Source: Streptomyces sp. SS1-1 (lineage in GTDB: Bacteria; Actinomycetota; Actinomycetes; Streptomycetales; Streptomycetaceae). Taken from it: 64,000 nt of DNA. The DNA is taken from the NCBI RefSeq assembly GCF_008973465.1, contig NZ_WBXN01000004.1:434001-498000 (forward strand). Direction: 5' to 3'. The notes under the pieces were generated by a model. The model saw nothing but the letters and a program-made list of their open reading frames with translations, ran no database searches and was not told where the DNA came from. This document shows positions 25,439 through 33,324 of this stretch, piece after piece (positions within the stretch are counted from its first letter, which is position 1; every line of letters starts with the position of its first letter). The translations under genes were made by a program, and so were the position numbers.

Positions 25439-26461
25439 ATGCCGCAGACCACCAGCCCGGACGACTCCCGACCGTGGCCCGTCGACGCGCCCCTCGGCGA
25501 CCTGCGCGGGCTGCGGGTCCTCGACCTCGGCTGCGGAACGGCCCGGCACGCCGCCCACCTCGTGCGCGACCGGGGCGCGCGCGTGGACGCCGTGGACTCC
25601 TCGCCCTCAGGGATCGAACGCGCCCGGGCCCGCTACGGCGATCTGCCCGGGCTCACCCTGGTGTGCGCGGACGCGGTGGAGCACCTGCGGACGGCGGACC
25701 CGTACGACGTCGTCCACGCCGCCCTCGCCTTGTCCTCCATCGATCCGCACCGGCTGCTGCCCGAACTGGCCAGGTCCCTCAAGCCCGGCGGCCGGCTCTG
25801 CTTCACCGTCCCGCACACCGATGCGGCCGGGGACGCCCCCGGGACCGAGGCGGGGGTGCCGACCACCGACGTGTGGACGGAGCTGCTGCGGAGGTACGGG
25901 TTCGAGGTGGAGTCCGTCACCGAGCTGGACGCGCCGGAGGAGGCGGACCACGCCTCCTCGCGGCTGTTCCAGGCCCGCCGGCCGGCTCGCGTCACCTCCC
26001 GGCCCCGGACCACGCGCCCGCCCGTGCCGCACGCCGCCATCGGGGTCGGAGCCGTGGTGCTGGGTCCGCGGGGACTGCTCCTGGGCCGGCACCGGCGGGG
26101 CACCCTGGAGCTGCCCGGCGGCACCGTGGAGCCCGGCGAGTCGCTGCGGGAGACCGTGGTGCGAGAGCTCGCCGAGGAGACCGGGCTGGTCGCCGACCCG
26201 GCCGACGTACGGCTCCTCGGCACGCTGGTCGACCAGGTCGGCGGGGTCGTGCGGATGACCGTCGGCGCCGTCGTCACCGCGTGGCGGGGAACGCCGGCCG
26301 ACCAGCCCGACGAGTCCGTCGGTGACTGGCGCTGGTGGCCGCTGGACGCGCTCCCGCCCGGCCTGTTCGAGTGCAGCGCCCAGATCCTCACCGCCTGGCG
26401 GCCCGGCCTGCCCATCGATCACGCGCCCGCCCACTTCACGCCGTTCGCGGACGCGCCCTGA
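25439..26461 (+). CDS. Methyltransferase-NUDIX hydrolase fusion
   Basis: A 340-residue two-domain protein. Residues about 20-175 are a class I SAM-dependent methyltransferase ([17 protein letters not shown] as motif [11 protein letters not shown] as the acidic and post loops, [13 protein letters not shown]). Residues about 195-335 are a NUDIX hydrolase with the box [20 protein letters not shown] followed by ETG, matching GX5EX7REUXEEXGU. The two could act on a common nucleotide-linked substrate. It is divergent from the kdp operon with 165 bases between. Confidence 0.88.
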   Translation: MPQTTSPDDSRPWPVDAPLGDLRGLRVLDLGCGTARHAAHLVRDRGARVDAVDSSPSGIERARARYGDLPGLTLVCADAVEHLRTADPYDVVHAALALSSIDPHRLLPELARSLKPGGRLCFTVPHTDAAGDAPGTEAGVPTTDVWTELLRRYGFEVESVTELDAPEEADHASSRLFQARRPARVTSRPRTTRPPVPHAAIGVGAVVLGPRGLLLGRHRRGTLELPGGTVEPGESLRETVVRELAEETGLVADPADVRLLGTLVDQVGGVVRMTVGAVVTAWRGTPADQPDESVGDWRWWPLDALPPGLFECSAQILTAWRPGLPIDHAPAHFTPFADAP

Positions 26462-26473
26462 GGGAAGCCGACG

Positions 26474-27190
26474 TCACCCGGTCAGGGCGGTGACCTGCGC
26501 GCGGATCACGTCCCACGCCGGGGCCGGCAGGTCGGCCAGGGCCGTGGCGCGCAGTTCGTCCAGGGTTTCCGCCGGGTCGTCCGACGCGGTGGCCTCCGCG
26601 TCGACCACCTCGTAGCCGTCGCGGACGGCCACGCGCAGCGCGACCCGGCCGTCGTCCCCGGCGTGCGCGGCCGAGGCGACCACCAGCGGCGGCTCCCCGC
26701 CCGGCGCGCCGTCCAGTTTCCGGAAGGTGCTGGCGAGCGGGGGGCGCCAGCTGAGGCTGAGCAGCAGCGGGCGCTTGGCGACCAGCTCGGCCAGGTCCGT
26801 CTCGCGGACGCCGTCGCTCTCCAGCACCGTCGCCCGGGCGCCCAGGACGAGGGCGGCGGGGAGCAGACAGCGCAGGGTGCTGCCGACGACGTTGCCGCCG
26901 ACGGTCGCGCTGCGGCGGACCGCGCCGGTGCCCACGCCGCCGGCGGCCAGCCGCAGGACGTCCGGGACGCGGTCGTCCATCCGCGCGAGGACCACGGCGG
27001 CGCCGACGGCGTCGCGCGCGAGGACGTTGGCCTCGGGCACCTCCCGCAGCGACATCGCGGTAGCGGGGAATCCGTCCCGTTGCCAGGTGGCCCACAGCAA
27101 CGTGGCCCCGCCGATCGGCACCGCCCCCTCCGCCAGACACTCCCGCGCTTCGGCCACCGACGTGGGCAGACGCAACAGCACCGTGACCAC
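26474..27190 (-). CDS. FAD-binding subunit of the xanthine dehydrogenase/CO dehydrogenase family, orphan
   Basis: A 238-residue protein with the FAD-binding medium-subunit features PIGGATLLWATWQ (FAD pyrophosphate loop) and SATVGGNVVGSTLRCLLP (second FAD loop), then a C-terminal CO-dehydrogenase flavoprotein-like region. Such subunits normally work with a 2Fe-2S subunit and a molybdopterin subunit, and neither is in this window. The GTG at 27190 is preceded by AGAGAGG; longer frames run into non-coding sequence. It may pair with distant genes or have a separate role. Confidence 0.7.
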   Translation of the reverse strand: MVTVLLRLPTSVAEARECLAEGAVPIGGATLLWATWQRDGFPATAMSLREVPEANVLARDAVGAAVVLARMDDRVPDVLRLAAGGVGTGAVRRSATVGGNVVGSTLRCLLPAALVLGARATVLESDGVRETDLAELVAKRPLLLSLSWRPPLASTFRKLDGAPGGEPPLVVASAAHAGDDGRVALRVAVRDGYEVVDAEATASDDPAETLDELRATALADLPAPAWDVIRAQVTALTG

Positions 27191-27372
27191 CCTGCCTCTC
27201 TCGAGATCCGGTTCGGGACCGTGGACGGCTGGTTCCGGCCCCCCGCCCCGCCGGTAAGACAATCTCCGGAACGGGGGGCGCGTACAGGGCTCACACGCGC
27301 ACGCGGTTCGCTCCGCTCCTCGAGCGTCGGCATCACCGCCCCGGAAGGCGTCCGCCGGACGGGGTGCCGGCC

Positions 27373-28215
27373 TCACCGTTCGTCGTGGACGTCCCCCCGC
27401 GCGGTGACGACGACGGCCTCGCGCGGCGGGAAGGCGCCGGGCGGCATGCCGGGGATGGGGCCCGTCGGCGCCGCGTGCTCGTCGGGGGCGGGCACGCCCA
27501 GGGTGAGCCGGGTGACGATGCGGTAGCGGTCGCCCCGGTAGAGGGAGTGGACGTACTCGACGGCGCGGCCGTCCGTGTCGTAGGTGAGGCGCTCGAAGAG
27601 GAGCGCGGGCGACAGATGGGGGACGCCGAGGATCTTCGCCTCCGCCTGGCTGACCACGGTCGGTTCCATGGTCTGCGCCGCCTCGCTCACCCGGACCCCG
27701 TGACGGTCGTGCAGATGCTCGTACAGGTCGCCGGCCTCCAGTTCGCGTGCGGTGAGCGCGGGCACCAGGCCGGCCGGGATGTGCAGGTGCTCGATGGCCA
27801 TGGGGGCGCCGTCGACCAGGCGCAGACGGGCCACGTAGACGACCTCGGCGGCGGGTGACAGGCGCAGCTTGCGGCCGACCCGGGCACCGGCGGCGATGGT
27901 GGTGAACTCCAGCAGCCGGCTGGTCCAGACGCCGGACGCGGGGGGCACGGCCATGGTGCGGTGGTCGGGCACCAGTTCCTGGGTGATCTTCTCCGGTGCC
28001 ACGAACATGCCGCGCCCGTGCTCGCGCACCAGCAGCCCGGCGGCGACGAGTTCGTCCACGGCGGCGCGCAGGGTGGGCCGGGACACCTGGAGCTCCGCGC
28101 ACAGCGTCCGCTCCGACGGGATGGCGTCGCCGGGGCGCAGGGATTCCATGAGTCCGAGGATGTGGTCGCGGACGCGCTCCCGTTTGAGCACCGCCCCCGG
28201 ATCGCCCGCCGTCAT
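27373..28215 (-). CDS. GntR/UTRA-family regulator resembling DasR
   Basis: A 280-residue regulator. The winged helix (about residues 10-75) contains GDAIPSERTLCAELQVSRPT and the UTRA ligand domain (about 100-250) ends with AVEYVHSLYRGDRYRIVTRL, close to the DasR/NagR type that senses aminosugar phosphates. I chose the ATG at 28215; an upstream in-frame extension would overlap a perfect inverted repeat at 28251-28272 that looks like its operator. It is divergent from a GH20 hexosaminidase gene, a typical DasR-type target. Confidence 0.85.
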   Translation of the reverse strand: MTAGDPGAVLKRERVRDHILGLMESLRPGDAIPSERTLCAELQVSRPTLRAAVDELVAAGLLVREHGRGMFVAPEKITQELVPDHRTMAVPPASGVWTSRLLEFTTIAAGARVGRKLRLSPAAEVVYVARLRLVDGAPMAIEHLHIPAGLVPALTARELEAGDLYEHLHDRHGVRVSEAAQTMEPTVVSQAEAKILGVPHLSPALLFERLTYDTDGRAVEYVHSLYRGDRYRIVTRLTLGVPAPDEHAAPTGPIPGMPPGAFPPREAVVVTARGDVHDER

Positions 28216-28250
28216 GCCGCCGCCCCCAGCCCGCACTCGCCCAGCACACC

Positions 28251-28272
28251 TGACCAGTTCACGCACTGGTCA
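28251..28272. promoter_or_regulatory. Inverted repeat operator for the GntR-type regulator
   Basis: TGACCAGT and ACTGGTCA are perfect 8-bp arms around TCACGC. It lies 36 bases upstream of the regulator start. The arms contain the ACTGGTC half of the DasR-responsive element, with wider spacing, so autoregulation by the adjacent protein or binding by DasR itself are both possible. Confidence 0.6.
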
Positions 28273-28364
28273 GACGCAGTCTAGTCGTCAAGTCGGCGTC
28301 GCAGAACGGCTGTACGGGATTACGTCCGTCAATACCGGTGCGTGCAGGGAGGGTTGACGCCTCA

Positions 28365-28380
28365 ATTGGTCTATGCCACC
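28365..28380 (+). promoter_or_regulatory. dre-like site (DasR responsive element) upstream of GH20 gene
   Basis: ATTGGTCTATGCCACC matches the published dre consensus A-Y-TGGTCTAGACCA-S-T at 13 of 16 positions. It lies 85 bases upstream of the hexosaminidase start, in the position expected for repression of an aminosugar-utilisation gene. Confidence 0.55.
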
Positions 28381-28464
28381 TTCATCGACCAGGGAGAGGT
28401 CACCTCACCAGTGGCCCGACTGGTCAAGCCGCTCGGCACAGGTCCACCGAGACGGGAGACATCC

Positions 28465-29997
28465 GTGCCCGCACCCACGCCTCCGGCGCTTCCGCTGCTC
28501 CCCCGCCCCACCCGCGCCCACGCCCGGGGCGGCCGTTTCACCCTGGACACCGGCACCGGCGTACGCGTCGGCGACGGCGCCGAACCCGCCGCCCGCCTGC
28601 TGCGCGAACTCCTGGCCCCCGCCACCGGACTTCGGCTGCCCCACGCCGAGGACGGGGCCGTCGTCCTGACGCTCGACCCCGCGCTCACCGGGCTCGGCGA
28701 GGAGGGGTACGGGCTGACGGTGGGACCCCGCTCGGTCCTGCTGCGCGCGGCCCGGCCCACCGGACTGCTGCGGGGCGTACAGACGATCCGTCAACTCCTG
28801 CCGGTGGACGTCCTGTCGGGGTCGCCGGCGCCCGGCGTGCGCTGGTCGCTGCCGTGCGCCGAGATCACCGATGTCCCGCGCCACCGCTGGCGCGGCGCGA
28901 TGCTCGACGTGGCCCGGCACTTCCAGCCAGTGGAGTACCTCCGCCGCTACATCGACCTGCTCGCCCTGCACAAGATCAACGTCTTCCATCTGCATCTCAC
29001 CGACGACCAGGGCTGGCGGATGCCGGTGCCTGCGTACCCCAAGCTCACCGAGATCGGCGGCCACCGGTCCCGCTCCCCGGTCGGCGTCGACGGGGACACC
29101 TACGACGACGTGCCGCACGGCGGCGCGTACACCCGGGCCGAACTCACGGGCCTCGTGGCGTACGCGGCGGCCCGCGGCGTGACCGTGGTGCCGGAGATCG
29201 AGATGCCGGGGCACGTCCGGGCCGCCCTGGCCGCCTACCCGCACCTGGGCAACCGGCCCGGCCGGACCCTGGACGTGTGGACGAGGTGGGGGGTCTGCGA
29301 CACCGTCCTCGGCGTGCACGACGAGGTGTTCGACTTCTGCCACACCGTGCTGGACGAGGTCATGGACGTCTTCCCCTCCCCCTACGTCCACATCGGCGGC
29401 GACGAGGTGCCCGTCACCGAGTGGGCGGGGAGCGCCGGGGCCGCCGCCCGCGTGCGCGAGGAGGGCCTGGCAGGACCCGGCGCGCTGCACGGCTGGTTCC
29501 TCGCCCGCGTCGGCGCGTTCCTGGTCCGCAACGGACGCCGCCCGGTCGCCTGGGCCGAGACCGGCGGCGAACTCCCGGACACGTTCACGGTGATGGCGTG
29601 GCGCGACCCGGCGCACGCCCTCGCCGCCGCGCGACGGGGTCTCGACGTGATCAACGCCGACCACCGCCGCACCTACCTCGACCACCCCCAGCGCGGCGGG
29701 GCGCGGGAGCTTCCGGCCCAGCCCGGAGCCGTCGTCACGCTCCGGGACGTCCACGCCCACGACCCGGTCCCGGAGGGGGCCGCTCCAAAGGCAGCCGCCC
29801 ATGTCCTCGGCGCGCAGGCGCAGGTGTGGACGGAGTACGCGACGACCCCCGCGCGCCTGGAGTACCTCACCTACCCCCGGTTGTGCGCCCTGGCGGACCG
29901 CGCCTGGAGCGGACCCACCCCGTGGCCGGAGTTCCGCTCACGTCTCGACCGGCACCTCCCGCGCCTCGACGCGCTCGGCGTGCCCCGCCACCCCTGA
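28465..29997 (+). CDS. Beta-N-acetylhexosaminidase, GH20
   Basis: A 510-residue GH20 enzyme. Residues about 10-130 form the GH20b domain and about 135-490 the TIM barrel. The catalytic pair lies in HIGGDEVP (Asp313-Glu314), with RHFQPVEYLRRYIDLLALHK and HLHLTDDQGWR earlier. It removes terminal GlcNAc or GalNAc by substrate-assisted catalysis. No signal peptide is visible from the GTG at 28465 (GGGAG seven bases upstream), so it probably acts in the cytosol on imported chito-oligosaccharides. An upstream in-frame start would run through the promoter region. Confidence 0.9.
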   Translation: MPAPTPPALPLLPRPTRAHARGGRFTLDTGTGVRVGDGAEPAARLLRELLAPATGLRLPHAEDGAVVLTLDPALTGLGEEGYGLTVGPRSVLLRAARPTGLLRGVQTIRQLLPVDVLSGSPAPGVRWSLPCAEITDVPRHRWRGAMLDVARHFQPVEYLRRYIDLLALHKINVFHLHLTDDQGWRMPVPAYPKLTEIGGHRSRSPVGVDGDTYDDVPHGGAYTRAELTGLVAYAAARGVTVVPEIEMPGHVRAALAAYPHLGNRPGRTLDVWTRWGVCDTVLGVHDEVFDFCHTVLDEVMDVFPSPYVHIGGDEVPVTEWAGSAGAAARVREEGLAGPGALHGWFLARVGAFLVRNGRRPVAWAETGGELPDTFTVMAWRDPAHALAAARRGLDVINADHRRTYLDHPQRGGARELPAQPGAVVTLRDVHAHDPVPEGAAPKAAAHVLGAQAQVWTEYATTPARLEYLTYPRLCALADRAWSGPTPWPEFRSRLDRHLPRLDALGVPRHP

Positions 29998-30069
29998 GAC
30001 CGCACCCCCACGGCACGGCCCTGATCTCCCGAGCACGACGAACCCCACATCCCGTCGGAAGGAATCAGC

Positions 30070-31500
30070 ATGACGTCCCGAACCACACCGAGCAGACTGC
30101 GGGTCGCCCTGGCGGCAGCCGTGGCCACCGCCCTCGGCACCGCCTGTCTCGCCGCCCTCCCGGGCACCGCGAGCGCCGCCGCCACGGGTGTGAGCGTGCA
30201 GTACCGGACCAGCGCCACCGGCGCCACCGCGGACCAGGCGGAGCCCTGGCTGAAGGTCAGGAACACCGGCAGCGCCGGCCTGCCGCTCAGCTCCGTCAAG
30301 CTGCGCTACTACTTCAAGGCCGACGCGGCCGGGACCGCCTACCGCTTCGCCTGTTCCTGGGCGGTGAAGGGCTGCGCCAACATCACCGGGACGTTCGGGA
30401 CACCGGCCCACCCGACGGCCACCGCCGACCGTTACCTGGAGATCGGCTTCACCGCGGGGGCGGGCACGCTCGCCCCGGGCACCGACACGGGGGACATGCA
30501 GCTGCGCTTCCACCGGGCGGACTGGCAGACGCTGCGGCAGAGCGACGACTACTCCTTCGGCGCCTCCCAGACCTCGTACGCGGACTGGACGAAGGTCACC
30601 GCCTCGGTGTCGGGCAGCACCGTGTGGGGCACCTCTCCCGTCGGCGACGACCCCACCGATCCCCCGACCGACCCGCCCACCGACCCCCCGGCGGGCGGAC
30701 AGAGCCTGTTCGACGACTTCAGCTACAGCTCGTCGAGCGACCCGAGGATCTCGGCGAACGGCTGGAGCGTGCGCTCAAACGCGGGCGGCCCCGGCGTGCC
30801 CGGCGCGACCTGGGCCCCGGAGAACGTCACCTTCACCGCCTCCGGCGGCAACTCCGTGATGAACCTGCGGACGTCGACCGCGGGCACCCCTGAGAGCACC
30901 AGGCAGACCGAAGTCCTCACCAAGGCCATGAAGTTCCGCGACGGCACCTACGCGGCGCGCGTCCGGTTCTCCGACGCGCCGGTGTCCGGGCCGGACGGGG
31001 ACCGCCTGGTGCAGACGTTCTTCACCATCAACGACCTCAAGGCCCCCATGGCCGACGACTACGCCGAGTACGACTTCGAGTACCTGCCCAACGGCGGCTG
31101 GGGCGAGCCCGCCAACATCCTGTACACGACGTCCTGGGAGACGTACAACCCCGACCCCTGGCAGGCCGTCAACCAGCACAGCGAGTCCCGGCAGAGCTAC
31201 GCCGGCTGGCACGACCTGGTGCTGACGATCGACGACAGCTCCATCAAGTACTACGTCGACGGGCGGCTGTTCGGCACCCACGATGCCGCCTACCTGCCCG
31301 AGCGGCCCATGTCGATCAACTTCAACCAGTGGCTGATCGACCTCGCCGGCCAGACCAGCACCACGCCCCGCTCCTACGACGAGCAGGTCGACTACGTCCT
31401 GCACGTCAAGGACCAGGTCCTGACCCCGGCACAGGTCACGGCCAAGGTCGGCGCCTACCGGGCGGCGGGCACGACCTTCGAGGACAAGGTGCCCGGTTAG
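30070..31500 (+). CDS. Secreted CBM3 plus GH16-like glycoside hydrolase
   Basis: A 476-residue exported protein. The signal peptide ends near GTASAAA (residue 38). Residues about 40-185 are a family 3 cellulose-binding module (WLKVRNTGSAGLPLSSVKLR). A PTDPPTDPPTDPP linker follows, then about 215-475 a concanavalin-like fold. YAEYDFEYLPN holds an E-x-D-x-E motif like the catalytic motif of GH16 enzymes. It would bind cellulose-containing cell walls and cleave beta-glucan or a related polymer. It follows the GH20 gene by 72 bases and may be cotranscribed. Confidence 0.8.
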   Translation: MTSRTTPSRLRVALAAAVATALGTACLAALPGTASAAATGVSVQYRTSATGATADQAEPWLKVRNTGSAGLPLSSVKLRYYFKADAAGTAYRFACSWAVKGCANITGTFGTPAHPTATADRYLEIGFTAGAGTLAPGTDTGDMQLRFHRADWQTLRQSDDYSFGASQTSYADWTKVTASVSGSTVWGTSPVGDDPTDPPTDPPTDPPAGGQSLFDDFSYSSSSDPRISANGWSVRSNAGGPGVPGATWAPENVTFTASGGNSVMNLRTSTAGTPESTRQTEVLTKAMKFRDGTYAARVRFSDAPVSGPDGDRLVQTFFTINDLKAPMADDYAEYDFEYLPNGGWGEPANILYTTSWETYNPDPWQAVNQHSESRQSYAGWHDLVLTIDDSSIKYYVDGRLFGTHDAAYLPERPMSINFNQWLIDLAGQTSTTPRSYDEQVDYVLHVKDQVLTPAQVTAKVGAYRAAGTTFEDKVPG

Positions 31501-31504
31501 AAGT

Positions 31505-32080
31505 TCAGGCCGCGAAGCCGATGTTGGTCACGTACTCGTACTGGCCCCATTCGGAACCGAGGTCCACGGTCGCGTCGTTGACCCAGGCCTCGTCCAGGGC
31601 GGCGGCGTCGTCCCGGGCCCACGCGTCGACGATCCGGTCCCAGTGGCGGACGTTCAGCGTGCGGTACTCCACCACCCGCTGCCGGGGCCGGTCCACCTGG
31701 GACTGGTTCACCGGGTGGAACTCGACACGGGTGCCGCGGCCCTCGCGGTTCAGGCGGGCCAGCAGGTAGCGGGCGACATTGTGGCGGCGTACGGACCGGT
31801 ACGCCGCCTCGATGTTCTCCAGGTTCCTGCGCGACGGACTGCGCCGGCCCGCCAGCCACGCCTTCAGCGTCCGGTCGGTGACGGTCAGTCCTGCCGCGCG
31901 GGCCGCCAGGCGGGCGTGCTCGGTGCGGGTGAGGTAGTGCAGGCGGGCGAGCAGACCACGGCGCTGGGTGATCGGCGTCGCGACGAATCCGGCGAGCGCG
32001 TCGAGGCGGCGGGCCACCGCTTCGTGCCCCCTGAGGCCCTGAGCCCCGTACTTGCCGAACTCGAGGTTGCGCTCCGGCAT
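31505..32080 (-). CDS. Helix-turn-helix protein with Tpg-like layout
   Basis: A 191-residue basic protein. Residues about 45-95 contain a helix-turn-helix region (LAARAAGLTVTDRTLKAWLA) followed by an Arg-rich stretch, and the acidic C-terminus ends AWVNDATVDLGSEWGQYEYV. In size, HTH position and acidic end this resembles Tpg telomere-terminal proteins of linear Streptomyces replicons, but sequence similarity is weak by eye and no tap gene is nearby. A plain transcriptional regulator is the main alternative. It converges on the CBM3 gene with 4 bases between. Confidence 0.55.
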   Translation of the reverse strand: MPERNLEFGKYGAQGLRGHEAVARRLDALAGFVATPITQRRGLLARLHYLTRTEHARLAARAAGLTVTDRTLKAWLAGRRSPSRRNLENIEAAYRSVRRHNVARYLLARLNREGRGTRVEFHPVNQSQVDRPRQRVVEYRTLNVRHWDRIVDAWARDDAAALDEAWVNDATVDLGSEWGQYEYVTNIGFAA

Positions 32081-32170
32081 CCGACCACTCTCACTCGCGC
32101 TCCGACACGGATCTGCTGTCGGCCGTGAGCTTACCCACCGCGGCGGTGCGCGCCGCCGGGGCCACCCGGG

Positions 32171-32395
32171 TCAGTCGCGGTCGGGATGCCACCCTTCGGG
32201 GCCGCCGCCCCGCCACTCGATCAGCGCGGACTGCCGTACCCAGTCGTCGTCCACGTCGTCCAGGCCCGCGAGGCGCAGGAACTCGACGATGTCCAGCAGG
32301 CCGTAGGCCATCCCCACGAACTGCTCGTTCACACGGACTCGCCGGCCGCCGTCCTCGGCGGCCGGGTAGATGGCGATGGGCTGTGCGCTGACCAT
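32171..32395 (-). CDS. Small conserved-type hypothetical protein
   Basis: A 74-residue acidic protein with a predicted helical region (NEQFVGMAYGLLDIVEFLRL) and a C-terminal tail EGWHPDRD. I recognise no family. The ATG at 32395 gives the only compact product; longer in-frame sequence runs through the adjacent repeat element and is low-complexity. It sits 90 bases downstream of the start of the Tpg-like gene, on the same strand. Confidence 0.55.
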   Translation of the reverse strand: MVSAQPIAIYPAAEDGGRRVRVNEQFVGMAYGLLDIVEFLRLAGLDDVDDDWVRQSALIEWRGGGPEGWHPDRD

Positions 32396-32456
32396 GGGAC
32401 CAGGGTGGGGCCTGTGCCGGGAGCGCGCACGTGGGGCGCCGCCGTGGGCATACCTA

Positions 32457-32659
32457 GGTCGTGTCCGTGAAGTCCCGTCGTTCGCCCGTAGGGCGGCCGA
32501 GCGGTGTCCGGTGCGTGCTCTGGGGGTCCCCCCTGCTCGAAGAGCTAGGGGGAGTGCCAGACGGGCTCCCGCGTACTGGTTGTACGCGGGAGCCCGGCCG
32601 GTGCGGCGAGAGTGCGTGCCGGACGCCGGGCGGCAGGCGGGACTTTGCGGACACGACCT
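32457..32659. repeat. MITE-like element, copy 1 (203 bp)
   Basis: The ends are imperfect 21-bp terminal inverted repeats beginning GGTCGTGTCCG and ending CGGACACGACC, flanked by TA on both sides (32455-32456 and 32660-32661). Inside is a 14-bp hairpin arm (GGGCTCCCGCGTAC / GTACGCGGGAGCCC). A second small C/G-rich palindrome at about 32519-32552, a common Streptomyces repeat type, is inserted only in this copy. Its right end abuts the MerR stop codon. It encodes no transposase. Copy 2 lies at 34830-35005 in reverse orientation. Confidence 0.8.
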
Positions 32660-33063
32660 TAGGGCGCGGCGGCCGTGGAGAGGCGGGAGCGCAGGGTGGA
32701 CGCGAAGTCCTCGGCGCGCGCCAGCTGGGTGCGCAGGTCGGCGACGCGCCGCTGGGCCGCCTCCTCGAAGCCGCGCAACCGTCCCAGCAGCCGCTCGCGT
32801 TCGGGTGCGGGGAGGTCGTCGCCGGCGTCGAGGCGGTCGGTGACGTCGAGCAGTTCGCGCATCTCGTCGAGGGTGAATCCGAGCGGTTTCATGCGCCGGA
32901 TCACCATGAGGCGGGCGACGTCGGCCTCGGTGTAGAGGCGGAAGCCGCCCTGGGAGCGCGCGGAGGGGACGACGAGGCCGGTCTCCTCGTAGTGGCGGAT
33001 GGTGCGCAGCGACAGCTCGGTGCGCGTGGCGACCTCGCCGATCTGCATGTGTTCGCTGCCCAT
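32659..33063 (-). CDS. MerR family transcriptional regulator of the SulP gene
   Basis: A 134-residue MerR regulator (MQIGEVATRTELSLRTIRHY, then SQGGFRLYTEADV). A C-terminal coil of about 50 residues carries many Arg and Glu. The stop codon TAA is formed partly by the last base of the MITE-like element and its TA target repeat. A perfect 20-bp palindrome lies 58 bases upstream, between it and the divergent SulP transporter, which it probably controls. The ATG at 33048 (MQIGEV) is an alternative start. Confidence 0.85.
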   Translation of the reverse strand: MGSEHMQIGEVATRTELSLRTIRHYEETGLVVPSARSQGGFRLYTEADVARLMVIRRMKPLGFTLDEMRELLDVTDRLDAGDDLPAPERERLLGRLRGFEEAAQRRVADLRTQLARAEDFASTLRSRLSTAAAP

Positions 33064-33120
33064 GTCCCTGCCCGGCCCTTCTCGCCCTGTGGGGCCACCT
33101 CACGCCCGGCCCGCCGATCT

Positions 33121-33140
33121 CTACCCTAACGTTAGGGTAG
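33121..33140. promoter_or_regulatory. Perfect 20-bp palindrome, MerR operator for sulP
   Basis: CTACCCTAACGTTAGGGTAG is a perfect palindrome in the space between the divergent merR and sulP genes. Its length and position match MerR-type operators lying between the -35 and -10 boxes of the target promoter. Confidence 0.75.
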
Positions 33141-33324
33141 GGTTTGCGCGGTGAGGGTCGGCTCGACGGCCGTTTCCCTCGCCCTCGCGGTCCGGACGGT
33201 GGATGTCCGGCCGCTGCCGTGTCGGGGCCGACGCCGCCCCCGAGGCCACCAGGTCTCCTCCACCGTCCTCAGCGCGCACCGCCCCGGCCCGGGACGTGCC
33301 CGAAAACGACAGGTAGCCGTTTCG

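Noticed and set aside
32457..32659. Considered whether the repeat with hairpins is a CRISPR unit or small RNA gene
   Set aside because: There are only two copies 2.2 kb apart in inverted orientation with terminal inverted repeats and TA flanks, which fits a MITE.
33151..33324. N-terminal extension of SulP from the GTG at 33151
   Set aside because: The 58 codons are Arg/Pro-rich, unlike a SulP N-terminus, and the GTG is only ten bases from the operator. I treat this as leader, though leaderless use of the GTG cannot be fully excluded.
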